DNA from: Streptomyces hyaluromycini
Lineage (GTDB): Bacteria > Actinomycetota > Actinomycetes > Streptomycetales > Streptomycetaceae
Length of the DNA stretch: 64,000 bases
Direction: 5' to 3'
Assembly (NCBI RefSeq): GCF_002217755.1
Contig: NZ_BCFL01000026.1
Coordinates: 248,001 to 312,000 of the forward strand
A model generated the notes under the pieces. It was not told the DNA's origin. It was given only the letters and a program-made list of their open reading frames with translations, and ran no database searches. Below, piece by piece: positions 9,401-16,203 of this stretch. The position numbers and the translations under genes were made by a program. How positions within the stretch are numbered: the stretch's first letter is position 1; the number at the start of each line of letters is the position of its first letter.

Positions 9401-9754
9401 CGTGCCCAGCAGCCCCACATAGGTCCGCTGCGGCACCCCGGCGAACGCCCGGTCGGCGGCGGCCCGCACAGCTCGATCGGCGGCGGCCATTCCCCCGGCC
9501 CGGAAGGACGCGTTGACGTTCACCTGCGCGTCGAGGTCGGCAGCCAGCCGCCGTACGGCCCCGGCCTGCACCGAACTCCCTGCCAGCGCCGCGAGCGCGG
9601 CCAGCGCCGTCGCACACAGCAGGACGGTCACCGCGACAGCGGCCGGCACCAACCCGTGCTGGGCGGCCTGCCGGGCAACGGCGGGAAGCCGCCGGGCCGG
9701 GTGCGGAGCACCCGGGCGTCGCCGCGGCGAAGACCTGAAGGCCGTGGCGACCAC
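6410..9754 (-). CDS. FtsX-type ABC transporter permease (large)
   Basis: About 1114 residues. An N-terminal basic stretch precedes a helix (VAVTVLLCATALAALAALA), a long extracytoplasmic domain, a block of helices with LLLLRLLPLTSLLLDRFGRRSRGLVPALAGWQLSRRAARNAGPVVLMCLA, a second extracytoplasmic domain and a C-terminal FtsX core (LAPGFAVVAFTVHAVVSTRQRRKEFALLRAIGV, then two more helices). RRKEFALLRAIG is the hallmark FtsX/MacB coupling-loop region that contacts the ATPase. The GTG at 9754 is preferred because GCGGGGG lies 5 nt upstream; ATG at 9778 is an alternative without a ribosome binding site. It is the first gene of a two-permease operon. Confidence 0.85.
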   Translation of the reverse strand: MVATAFRSSPRRRPGAPHPARRLPAVARQAAQHGLVPAAVAVTVLLCATALAALAALAGSSVQAGAVRRLAADLDAQVNVNASFRAGGMAAADRAVRAAADRAFAGVPQRTYVGLLGTSPVSVTGIDGVAGPPRGPGGSGLHPVAVQDGGGFGRLTAGRWPAGTAHAPAGAFTSLPDVRVATGSTAPVDAAVPDALAKRLGVGPGSSLQVQDAFARAMTLRITGVFRATGAVGFWPAMAGDLTQGETADQDLLVVSASALNDSAALNGHLTVHWSVQPDFSRLDAGSLAGLHDRLGAFSGSQSRVSVFRGRQPSLDDLTVVSGLPGAIDDLTVPMAAARSSLYLPSVLLAVLALATLVLTARQLTERRRGELALQQARGAGTVRLLRGAAAEWALTGVPAAAVAPFLAGLLGPGSQGTDAWAAVGLTLLVHAAAVLLPVLPSARSRPGRGARAAAAQRLGADLALLAVAALGYLELRRHHSLISDVGTGSASADPVLVLAPALVAGAAALLLLRLLPLTSLLLDRFGRRSRGLVPALAGWQLSRRAARNAGPVVLMCLAVSVSAFATTALACLGGLASEQAAFTVGADVRISPSADGGYPSSVLGAAYRALPAVTAVTPVTQSTVNLPGGATENLVGTIGGPAPRTAAPAVFGIPLPGRPTALLLDERVHSDGSRAAPSLELTVQDASGVVSAVAAHLPAADGARHTVVVPLDVALSGGHPRTYPVTVTAVKVLPQPNMRPARLDLELIRLGARGTADTWVAGLPGGQVWADGSDHAADSTAGACRGKPAGRYDPGTPGVCSIVPGGSEVLRTTVSTGSRPSRAISDAFGGLADSDYDTQPGSQVRLVAGPAGNPAPLPVRADASTLRDAHLSVGSTTTLDLGGRRVTAKIVDRVDSLSGLGRGQGQLIADQRRLATALTLAGADQRDPAFWWIGSTDSARTAAAAEAQPALGRVTTTARTAASLQADPFRSGLRRVLELVRYLAPGFAVVAFTVHAVVSTRQRRKEFALLRAIGVRAKSLSALLGAEQLSLALFAVVPGALMGTALAAAVLPLVTVDDSGQAPYPPLPQVIPWGTVALTAVATALAISAVVLALARLLARVDLVRVLRAGEDR

Positions 9755-9872
9755 ATGAACCCCCGCGAGATCGAACATGTGACGGTGACGGCGCGCCACA
9801 GTCCTACCAGGCGTCCCCCAACCAGGCAATCATCGCTGATCTCTTCCCGGTCACCACGAGTCGCACAACCGG

Positions 9873-10871
9873 TCAGTCGTCCTCGATCGGCTGCCTGTTC
9901 CTCAGCAGCGCGGGTACGGGGCCGCCGGTGGTGGTGAAGCGGCTGCGGTAGTGGGTCGGGGTGGTGCCCAGGTGGCGGGCGAAGGCCCGGCGGAGGGTCT
10001 CGTCGGTGCCCAGGCCGCTGTGCCGGGCGGCCGAGGTGACGCTGTGGCCCGCCAGGAGCAGTTGCTGCGCGCGGTCCAGGCGGACCCGCTCGACCCAGCG
10101 TGCCGGTGTGGTGCCCAGCTCGGCGGTGAACAGCCGCGTCAGATGCCGGGGGCTGACGGCGGCGGACGCGGCCATGGCGGGCAGGCTGTGCTCGGCGGTC
10201 GGATCCGCGAGTACGGACGCGATCAGGGTACGGAGCAGGTCGCTGCGGGCCGGTGGTGTGGTGATGGCCGTGGAGAACTGCGACTGGCCGCCCGGGCGTT
10301 GCAGGAACACCACCAGCTCGCGCGCGATGTCCCGCGCCACGTCCGCGCCGTGGTCGTCCTCCACCAGGGCGAGGGTGAGGTCGATGCCCGCGCTGATGCC
10401 CGCCGAGGTGACGTACCGTCCGTCGCGGATGTGGATGGCGTCCGGCTCGACCCGAACCCGCGGGAACCGGCGCGCGAACGTGGCCGCGTGCCGCCAGTGG
10501 GTCGTCGCGCGCCGCCCGTCGAGCAGCCCCAGCTCGCCCAGCACGAACGCACCCGTGCACACCGAGGCGACCCTCCGCGCCCGCTCGGCGAGGTCGCGGG
10601 CCGTGGCGAGCAGCTCCGCCTCGATCGGCCGCTCGGCGAGCCGGTCGCCGCCGGCCACCAGGACCGTGTCGAGCGGGCCGGCGTCGGCCGCCCGGACCGT
10701 GCCGGTCAGCGCCGGCCCGGCGGAGGTGGTGACCGTGCCGCCCGCCGGGGAGACCAGCACCAGCTCGTAGGGGTCGGCGAGCCGGCCCGCCTGGTGCAGC
10801 ACCTCCGACGGCCCGCTCACGTCGAGCATGGTCACCCCGTCGAAGACCACAAAGCCCACTCGATGCGTCAT
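9873..10871 (-). CDS. GlxA-family transcriptional regulator (DJ-1/PfpI plus AraC DNA-binding domain)
   Basis: 332 residues. The N-terminal DJ-1/PfpI domain (about 1-175, MTHRVGFVVFDGVTMLDVSGP) keeps the nucleophile-elbow cysteine (RVASVCTGAFVLGELGLLDGRRATTHW). The C-terminal AraC domain (about 225-325) has two helix-turn-helix motifs, including AASAAVSPRHLTRLFTAELGTTPARWVERVRLDRAQQLL. GlxA-type regulators are usually activators of neighbouring catabolic or detoxification genes; ligands are mostly unknown. The ATG complementary to 10869-10871 is supported by the family N-terminus. It is divergent from the HD-domain gene at 10975, its likely target. Confidence 0.9.
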   Translation of the reverse strand: MTHRVGFVVFDGVTMLDVSGPSEVLHQAGRLADPYELVLVSPAGGTVTTSAGPALTGTVRAADAGPLDTVLVAGGDRLAERPIEAELLATARDLAERARRVASVCTGAFVLGELGLLDGRRATTHWRHAATFARRFPRVRVEPDAIHIRDGRYVTSAGISAGIDLTLALVEDDHGADVARDIARELVVFLQRPGGQSQFSTAITTPPARSDLLRTLIASVLADPTAEHSLPAMAASAAVSPRHLTRLFTAELGTTPARWVERVRLDRAQQLLLAGHSVTSAARHSGLGTDETLRRAFARHLGTTPTHYRSRFTTTGGPVPALLRNRQPIEDD

Positions 10872-10974
10872 GTCCGAATCCGTGGTTTTCCTGGCAGTAG
10901 AGACATGGCCCAGCCTACGTCCCCCGGAGAACCCTGGAGGCACATCACCTATCCGGCATGGAGGCTGAGGAACG

Positions 10975-11613
10975 ATGAGCGAAGAGATCGCAGGCGTACG
11001 GATCCCGGACACCGCCCTGGTGCGGGAGGCCACCGAGATGGTCCGTGACGTCGCCACCCCGCTGGTGTTCGACCACTCCCGGCGGGTCTTCCTGTGGGGC
11101 TCGCTGCGCGGCCGGGCCCTGGGCCTGGCCTTCGACCCCGAGCTGCTGTACGTCGGCGCGATGTTCCACGACCTGGGGCTCACCAAGAGCCTGCGCCGCA
11201 CCGACCAGCGCTTCGAGATCGACGGCGCCGACGAGGCCCGCGCCTTCCTGCACGCCCACGGCATCACCGGCGAGCCCGCCGACCGGGTCTGGACGGGCAT
11301 CGCCCTGCACACCACCCCGGAGATCCCGCTGCACATGGCACCCGAGATCGCCCTGGTCACCCGCGGGGTCGAGCTGGACGTGCTGGGCATCGGCTACCAC
11401 GATGTCACCGACGAGCAGCGCGCGGCGGTCGTCGCGGCGCACCCGCGACCGGACTTCAAGAACCAGATCCTCGCCGCCTTCACCGAGGGCATCCAGGACC
11501 GCCCCGACACCACCTTCGGCAACGTCAAGGCCGACGTGCTCGCCCACTACGTCCCGGGTTTCCGGCGTGGCGACTTCGTCGAGGTCATCAAGAGCTCCGC
11601 CTGGCCCGAGTGA
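10975..11613 (+). CDS. HD-domain metal-dependent hydrolase
   Basis: 212 residues. The HD superfamily metal ligands are present: His34 (FDHSRRVFLWG) and the His65-Asp66 pair (AMFHDLGLT), with further helices to the end. Single-domain HD proteins of this size include cyanamide hydratases and other small phosphohydrolases or hydratases, so the reaction is uncertain. The ATG at 10975 follows a GAGG-containing stretch at about 10960-10971. It is divergently paired with the GlxA regulator over about 100 bp, which suggests inducible expression in response to the GlxA ligand. Confidence 0.85.
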   Translation: MSEEIAGVRIPDTALVREATEMVRDVATPLVFDHSRRVFLWGSLRGRALGLAFDPELLYVGAMFHDLGLTKSLRRTDQRFEIDGADEARAFLHAHGITGEPADRVWTGIALHTTPEIPLHMAPEIALVTRGVELDVLGIGYHDVTDEQRAAVVAAHPRPDFKNQILAAFTEGIQDRPDTTFGNVKADVLAHYVPGFRRGDFVEVIKSSAWPE

Positions 11614-11631
11614 CCCGCCAGGCAGCGGGGA

Positions 11632-12246
11632 TCAGTCCGGCGGTGGCTTGAGGAGCCCCTCCACGATGTCGTGGAGGGGACCCAGGAGGTCCTCGGGCGT
11701 CGCGTCGGCCAGCGGCCGCAGGCCCACGGCGGAGCGTACGACGGCGACCCCGACGCCGAGGGCGACCAGGAGCTCCGCCCGCAGCTCGGCGTCGGGCGCC
11801 GACGAGGCACCCGACGCTTCGAGCACCTGCCGGCCGAACTCCGCCAGGGCCTGCCGGCGCAGCTCCGCCACCTGTTCGTCACCCGAGTCGCGCAGCAGCA
11901 TCAGCACCGGATGCTCGCCGAACTCCGCCCACGCCCCGGCCGCCAGCTGCCGGCTGAGCGCCTCGGCGAGCGCGGCACGGTCGCGCGGGAACTCCCCTTC
12001 GCGGCCCAGGAACCGGGGCGTCGACGCCAGCGCCGCCTTGAAGAGGCCCTCCTTGGAGCCGAAGTACCGCTTGATGAGCGCCAGGTTGACCCCCGCGTCC
12101 GCGGCCACGTCCCGCAGCGTCGTGCGGTCGTAGCCCAGCTGCGTGAACCGGGCGCGGGCGGCCAGGAGCAGGGCCTGGCGGGTCGCCGTGGCGTCCCGGC
12201 GCCGGGGCCCGTCGGCGGCCTGACCGGTCACGTCGTCCGACGACAC
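11632..12246 (-). CDS. TetR-family transcriptional regulator
   Basis: 204 residues. The N-terminal helix-turn-helix is clear (RQALLLAARARFTQLGYDRTTLRDVAADAGVNLALIKRYFGSKEGLFKAAL, about residues 23-75), followed by a divergent all-helical ligand domain. The GTG at 12246 is chosen because AGAGGAG (complement of 12252-12258) lies 5 nt upstream; the ATG at 12273 lacks one. It reads away from the isochorismatase-fold gene, and the repeats between them are the likely operator, so it is probably a repressor of that gene and of itself. Confidence 0.9.
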   Translation of the reverse strand: MSSDDVTGQAADGPRRRDATATRQALLLAARARFTQLGYDRTTLRDVAADAGVNLALIKRYFGSKEGLFKAALASTPRFLGREGEFPRDRAALAEALSRQLAAGAWAEFGEHPVLMLLRDSGDEQVAELRRQALAEFGRQVLEASGASSAPDAELRAELLVALGVGVAVVRSAVGLRPLADATPEDLLGPLHDIVEGLLKPPPD

Positions 12247-12301
12247 AGCGGCTCCTCTCGTCGACGCCGGCACGGCCTCTTCGCGGAACGAGGCTGCGCC
12301 A

Positions 12302-12312
12302 CCAAGTAATCA
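12302..12312. promoter_or_regulatory. Half-operator copy CCAAGTAATCA upstream of the -35 element
   Basis: CCAAGTAATCA at 12302-12312 is repeated exactly at 12348-12358, where it forms part of a palindrome. The copies lie 46 bp apart, flanking the promoter of the isochorismatase-fold gene. It is a likely second contact for the adjacent TetR protein. Confidence 0.5.
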
Positions 12313-12316
12313 TGCG

Positions 12317-12346
12317 TTGACATGGTCCCGCAGCGCGGGCTACGTT
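12317..12346 (+). promoter_or_regulatory. Promoter of the isochorismatase-fold gene
   Basis: TTGACA at 12317-12322, an 18-bp spacer, then TACGTT at 12341-12346. This is a perfect -35 and a TANNNT -10, placing transcription start near 12352-12354, inside the palindrome described next. Confidence 0.65.
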
Positions 12347-12350
12347 GCCA

Positions 12351-12368
12351 AGTAATCACTTGATGACT
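12351..12368. promoter_or_regulatory. TetR-type operator over the transcription start
   Basis: AGTAATCACTTGATGACT is an 18-bp palindrome with one mismatched pair (AGTAATCA against TGATGACT around CT). It begins five bases after the -10 element, so a bound repressor would block initiation. The natural candidate is the TetR protein encoded at 11632-12246. Confidence 0.6.
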
Positions 12369-12412
12369 AACCGCCTGATGACCGACGGGGCCGCGTGGAA
12401 GGAACAGAGACG

Positions 12413-12967
12413 GTGCCTCAGCAAGCCCTTCTCGTCATGGATGTCCAGCAGGTCGTCGTCGACCGTTTTCCCGACGGCGAGTACCTGCCCCGCCTGAGCA
12501 AGGCGATCGACGCCGCCCGGGCCGCCGGCGTTCCGGTGATCTACGTGGTCGTCGGCTTCCGCCCGGGCTACCCGGAGGTCAGCGCCCGTAACAAGATGTT
12601 CCGCGGTCTGGTGGGCGCCGCGGTGCGGCCGGCCGGGGACGACCGGGCCACGCAGGTCCACCCGGACGTGGCTCCCGCGCCCGGCGAGCCGGTCGTCACC
12701 AAGCGGCGCGTCAGCGCCTTCGCCGGCAGCGACCTCGACATGGTGCTGCGGGCCGGCGGGATCGATCACCTCGTTCTCACCGGCATCGCCACCAGCGGTG
12801 TCGTGCTGTCCACCCTGCGCCAGGCCGCCGACCTCGACTTCGAGCTCACTGTCCTGTCCGACGGCTGCCTCGACTCCGACCCGGAGGTGCACCGGGTGCT
12901 CACGGAGAAGGTGTTCCCCATGCAGGCGGAGGTCGCTACCGTCGACGCGTGGGCGGCAGCACTCTGA
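12413..12967 (+). CDS. Isochorismatase-family protein lacking the catalytic cysteine
   Basis: 184 residues, the usual length for a cysteine-hydrolase/isochorismatase fold. Asp10 (LLVMDVQQ) and Lys97 (VVTKRRVSAF) of the triad are present, but the cysteine position reads TSGVVLST, with Val130 where amidases and nicotinamidases have Cys. It therefore cannot work as a standard cysteine amidase; a hydrolase of the isochorismatase/EntB type or a non-catalytic role is possible. The GTG at 12413 is preferred over the GTG at 12395 because GGAAGGA (12397-12403) sits 9 nt before it. It is probably repressed by the divergent TetR protein. Confidence 0.85.
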   Translation: MPQQALLVMDVQQVVVDRFPDGEYLPRLSKAIDAARAAGVPVIYVVVGFRPGYPEVSARNKMFRGLVGAAVRPAGDDRATQVHPDVAPAPGEPVVTKRRVSAFAGSDLDMVLRAGGIDHLVLTGIATSGVVLSTLRQAADLDFELTVLSDGCLDSDPEVHRVLTEKVFPMQAEVATVDAWAAAL

Positions 12968-13009
12968 CCGCGCGCTGACCGCACTCGGACCGCACCCCGG
13001 CCCCGGCCG

Positions 13010-14284
13010 TCAGGCGAGCGTCACCTCCACCGGCAGCTTCTTGATGCCGTTCACGAAGTTCGAGCGCACGCGCGGCACCTCGCCGACCAGACGGATGTCG
13101 GCGAGCCGGGGGATCAGCTCCTCGAACATGATGCGGATCTCGGTGCGCGCGAGCAGGTTGCCCAGGCACAGGTGCGGGCTGCCCTTGCCGAAGGTGACGT
13201 GGTCGTTCTTGGAGCGCGTGACGTCGAAGTCGTACGGGTTCCCGAAGACCTCCTCGTCACGGTTGCCCGAGGCGTACCACATGACGACCTTGTCGCCCTC
13301 CTTGATCCGCTTGCCGCCCAGCTCGACGTCACGGGTCGCGGTACGTCGGAAGTGGTAGACGGGGGACGCCCAGCGGAGGAACTCCTCCACCGCCGTCGGG
13401 ATCAGCGAGGGGTCGTCCCTGAGACGGGCCAGCTGCTCGGGGTGCTGGAGGAGGGCCAGCATGGAGTGGGTGATGGTGTGCCGGGTGGTCTCGTTGCCGG
13501 CCACCACCAGGAGCAGGAAGTAGTTGTCGAAGTCCTGGGCGGAGAGCGGGACTCCGTCGCGCGGGGTGGTGTTGACCAGCTTGGAGATCAGGTCGCTCCC
13601 CTCGCCGCCGCGCCGCTGCCGGGCCAGCTCCCGCCCGTACTCGAAGACTTCGAGCGAGGCGGGGGAGCGGAACGGCAGGTCGCGGTACTTCTCGCTCTCC
13701 GCGCTGTGCAGCAGGACGTCCGCGTAGTCGGGGTCGGTGTTGCCGATGATGCGGTTGCCCCAGTCGATCAGCTGCTGGTTGTCCTCCGGCGGGACGTCCA
13801 GGAGCCGGGCCAGGACGTTGATGGGGAAGTCCGCGGAGACCTCCTTCACGAAGTCGAAGGTCCCCTTGGCGAGCGCCGCGTCCAGCGTCTTCGCCGTCAG
13901 CCCGCGCAGGAAGTCCGTGTAGCTGTTGATGACCCCTGCCCCGAACTGCCGCTGGATCACGCTGCGCAGGGCGCGGTGGCGGACGCCGTCCATCTCCAGG
14001 ACCGAGGCGCGTTTGCGGATCTGGTCCTCGTCCAGCTCCTCCAGGTTCACGAACTTCGTGGAGGTGAACGTCTCGGCGTCCCGGTCGACGCTCGCGATGT
14101 CGGCGTGCCGGGTCACCGCCCAGAAACCGGAGTTGGGCGCCTCCTCCGGCTGCCAATGGACCGGGTCCTGGTGGCGCAGGGTGTGGAACATCCGCCAGGG
14201 TGTGACCCCGTCGGTGAAGTTGTCGAGGTTCGCGAGGTCGACATCGGCGAGGCGCATGGCCTCGACGCCGGTGGCTGTGGTCAT
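13010..14284 (-). CDS. Cytochrome P450
   Basis: 424 residues with all P450 marks: the I-helix AGNETT (262-267), the K-helix ExxR (Glu301-Arg304 in EEFLR), and the heme loop FGKGSPHLCLG with ligand Cys373. It is a class I bacterial P450 needing a ferredoxin and reductase, and both are encoded from the opposite side of the same promoter region (16013-17403). The ATG complementary to 14282-14284 starts 10 bp after the upstream ligase gene ends, so the two form one operon. The context suggests hydroxylation or O-/N-dealkylation of an amine-derived aromatic compound, but the sequence alone does not fix the substrate. Confidence 0.93.
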   Translation of the reverse strand: MTTATGVEAMRLADVDLANLDNFTDGVTPWRMFHTLRHQDPVHWQPEEAPNSGFWAVTRHADIASVDRDAETFTSTKFVNLEELDEDQIRKRASVLEMDGVRHRALRSVIQRQFGAGVINSYTDFLRGLTAKTLDAALAKGTFDFVKEVSADFPINVLARLLDVPPEDNQQLIDWGNRIIGNTDPDYADVLLHSAESEKYRDLPFRSPASLEVFEYGRELARQRRGGEGSDLISKLVNTTPRDGVPLSAQDFDNYFLLLVVAGNETTRHTITHSMLALLQHPEQLARLRDDPSLIPTAVEEFLRWASPVYHFRRTATRDVELGGKRIKEGDKVVMWYASGNRDEEVFGNPYDFDVTRSKNDHVTFGKGSPHLCLGNLLARTEIRIMFEELIPRLADIRLVGEVPRVRSNFVNGIKKLPVEVTLA

Positions 14285-14294
14285 CGTCGGTCCT

Positions 14295-15650
14295 TCACAG
14301 GTGGTAGGCGTACTCGGTGAACTCCCAGTCGGTGACATGCCGTTGGAAGCGTTCGACCTCGTTGCGCTTGTAGGTGAGGTAGGAGTCGGTGAAGTCCTTG
14401 CCGAGCAGTTCGGCGAGCGAGGTGTCCGCCTCCAGTGCGTCCAGCGCGGCGGACAGGTCCATCGGCAGCACGGCCGCCTTCGCGGTGTCGTAGCCGTAGC
14501 CCTCCAGCGGAGCGGGCGGCTCCTCGCCGGCCAGGACACCGAGGAGCGCGGCGGCCGTGGTCGCGGCGATCGCCAGATAGGGGTTGGCGCTCGCGTCCCC
14601 GAGCCGCAGTTCGAGCCGGGCACCGGCGCCGCGCTCGGGCGGCACGCGGACCATCGCGCTGCGGTTGTCCAGGCCCCAGTCGATCAGCCAGGGGGCGAGG
14701 GTGTCCGGTCCGAAGCGCTTGTACGAGTTGACCGTCGGGTTCAGCAGCGCGGCGAGGGCAGGTGCGTGCGCGAGGACGCCGGCGATCGCGTACCGGGCGG
14801 TGGCCGAGAGGCCGTACGCGCCGGAGGGGTCGTCGAAGGTGTTGCGTGCCTCCTCGCCCTCGCCCTCGCAGGACAGGTGAAGGTGGAAGCCGGAGCCGCC
14901 CGCGTCGTTGAAGGGCTTCGCCATGAAGGTGGCCAGCCGGCCCTCGCGCCGGGCCAGCTCCTTCACCGCGGCCTTGAAACGGAACGCCCGGTCGGCCGCG
15001 GACAGGGCCTCCGAGTGCAGCAGGTTGATCTCGAACTGCCCGCCGTCGAACTCGTGGTTCCCGCTCAGCACCCCGATGCGCAGGTCGCGCACCTGCCGCA
15101 GGGTGCGCAGCAGATGGTTGTCGGGGTCGGCGCGCAGACCGGCGGTGTAGACGACCCCGGGATTGGCCGCGTAGCGACGCCATCCGCCCGCCGGATCCGG
15201 CTCGCACAGGAAGTACTCCAGTTCGGGTCCGACGACCGGGCTCAGCCCGTGCTCACGGCACCGCTCCAGGACCGACCGCAGCAGGTCGCGTGGTGACTCG
15301 GGGGCGGGCGCCCCGGTGGCCGGATCGGTGACATCGGCCAGGCAGGCCGCCACGCCCGGCTCCCAGGGCAGCGCGACCAGGGTGGCGAGGTCCGGCCGTA
15401 CGCAGACGTCCGGCAGCCCGGCGTCCAGACCGCCGCTGACCGGGACCACGTCCCCCTGCGGACTCGTGTGGTACACGGCCCGGCAGAAGGCCAGCCCGTG
15501 CTCCAGCGTCCGCGGCAGCTCCTCCACGAGCACGTCACGCGCCCGGTCCGTGCCGATGAGGTCGGGATATGTCACCCGGACGACATCGATGCCGTCGGCG
15601 GCGAGCCGGTCCAGGTGCCGGCGGATTTCTGCATGGTCTTGATCGCTCAC
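14295..15650 (-). CDS. Glutamine-synthetase-like gamma-glutamyl-amine ligase
   Basis: 451 residues. The N-terminal beta-grasp domain (about 1-110, DVVRVTYPDLIGTDRARDVL) and catalytic domain show family motifs: GPELEYFL, GNHEFDGGQFEINL, GSGFHLHLS, NPTVNSYKRFGP and LELRLGDASANPYLAIAA. It resembles PuuA/GlnA3/GlnA4-type enzymes, which join glutamate to an amine using ATP, more than housekeeping GlnA, because the adenylylation-site region is absent and it sits among catabolic genes. The same window encodes PuuC- and PuuD-like partners. The GTG at 15650 has AGGAGAC 7 nt upstream. It is the first gene of a leftward operon with the P450. Aniline-type GS ligases are an alternative model. Confidence 0.85.
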   Translation of the reverse strand: MSDQDHAEIRRHLDRLAADGIDVVRVTYPDLIGTDRARDVLVEELPRTLEHGLAFCRAVYHTSPQGDVVPVSGGLDAGLPDVCVRPDLATLVALPWEPGVAACLADVTDPATGAPAPESPRDLLRSVLERCREHGLSPVVGPELEYFLCEPDPAGGWRRYAANPGVVYTAGLRADPDNHLLRTLRQVRDLRIGVLSGNHEFDGGQFEINLLHSEALSAADRAFRFKAAVKELARREGRLATFMAKPFNDAGGSGFHLHLSCEGEGEEARNTFDDPSGAYGLSATARYAIAGVLAHAPALAALLNPTVNSYKRFGPDTLAPWLIDWGLDNRSAMVRVPPERGAGARLELRLGDASANPYLAIAATTAAALLGVLAGEEPPAPLEGYGYDTAKAAVLPMDLSAALDALEADTSLAELLGKDFTDSYLTYKRNEVERFQRHVTDWEFTEYAYHL

Positions 15651-15779
15651 CGTTGTCTCCTCGGGCGGACGGACGTCGGGACACCACCTGAGGGATCCGG
15701 GGAGCCGGTGATCCGGGAGGTGGGTGGCGTGAGAGGTGAGGGCCGGGGCGCGATGACGCGGACAGCTCTCCGGCCTGCT

Positions 15780-15793
15780 GTTTGAAGCCAAAC
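15780..15793. promoter_or_regulatory. Operator copy 1 (GTTTGAAGCCAAAC), ligase/P450 promoter
   Basis: The inverted repeat GTTTG-AAGC-CAAAC overlaps the -10 end and transcription start of the leftward promoter at 15792-15820. An identical 14-mer occurs 107 bp to the right on the rightward promoter. The placement is that of a repressor site. Confidence 0.7.
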
Positions 15794-15820
15794 GGTAGGC
15801 AGGGGTGCACCTTGCCGCAA
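15792..15820 (-). promoter_or_regulatory. Leftward promoter for ligase/P450 operon
   Basis: On the complementary strand: TTGCGG (complement of 15815-15820), a 17-bp spacer, then TACCGT (complement of 15792-15797). The -10 element runs straight into operator copy 1. The leader to the ligase GTG is about 135 nt. Confidence 0.6.
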
Positions 15821-15857
15821 GAGGGTGGTGCAAAGAATTTATCCATACGGATAGGTA

Positions 15858-15886
15858 TTGACCAGGGGGTGGCGGCTGGCTACCTT
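15858..15886 (+). promoter_or_regulatory. Rightward promoter for ferredoxin operon
   Basis: TTGACC (15858-15863), a 17-bp spacer, TACCTT (15881-15886). Operator copy 2 begins at the next base, so the two divergent promoters have the same design: -10 element followed at once by GTTTG-N4-CAAAC. Confidence 0.65.
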
Positions 15887-15900
15887 GTTTGAAGCCAAAC
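15887..15900. promoter_or_regulatory. Operator copy 2 (GTTTGAAGCCAAAC), ferredoxin operon promoter
   Basis: This 14-mer is identical to 15780-15793 and directly abuts the -10 element of the rightward promoter. The rest of the 362-bp region between the ligase and ferredoxin genes holds these two promoter/operator units and leader sequence; no small gene is evident in it. Confidence 0.7.
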
Positions 15901-16012
15901 GAGTCCGGGGTGCGGTCCGCCGCAACCCGTTGGCAGGGCCCGGCCGGCAGGACCGGCCGGGCCCACTTCCTCCCCCTCTCCCTTCGCTCCCGCTCCCTCA
16001 GGAGGACCGGCC

Positions 16013-16201
16013 ATGAAGGTCGTCGTCGACATGAACAAGTGCCAGGACCACGGCCAGTGCGTCTTCGCGGCCCCCGACGTCTTCTCCCTGGACGACGCCG
16101 GCCACCTCGCCTATGTCTCCGACCCGGACGACGCGCTGCGCGACGAGGTCGAGGAAGCGGCCGACGTCTGCCCGCTCCAGGCCATCCGGATCGAGGCCTG
16201 A
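16013..16201 (+). CDS. 3Fe-4S-type ferredoxin for P450
   Basis: 62 residues. The cluster motif is C10-x2-H13-x2-C16 followed by a late Cys-Pro (ADVCPLQAI); the second cysteine of a 4Fe-4S site is replaced by His, as in actinobacterial P450 ferredoxins that carry a 3Fe-4S or modified cluster. It would pass electrons from the reductase encoded 2 bp downstream to the P450 at 13010-14284. The ATG at 16013 follows CAGGAGGACCGGCC, a strong ribosome binding site. It is the first gene of the rightward catabolic operon. Confidence 0.93.
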   Translation: MKVVVDMNKCQDHGQCVFAAPDVFSLDDAGHLAYVSDPDDALRDEVEEAADVCPLQAIRIEA

Positions 16202-16203
16202 CC

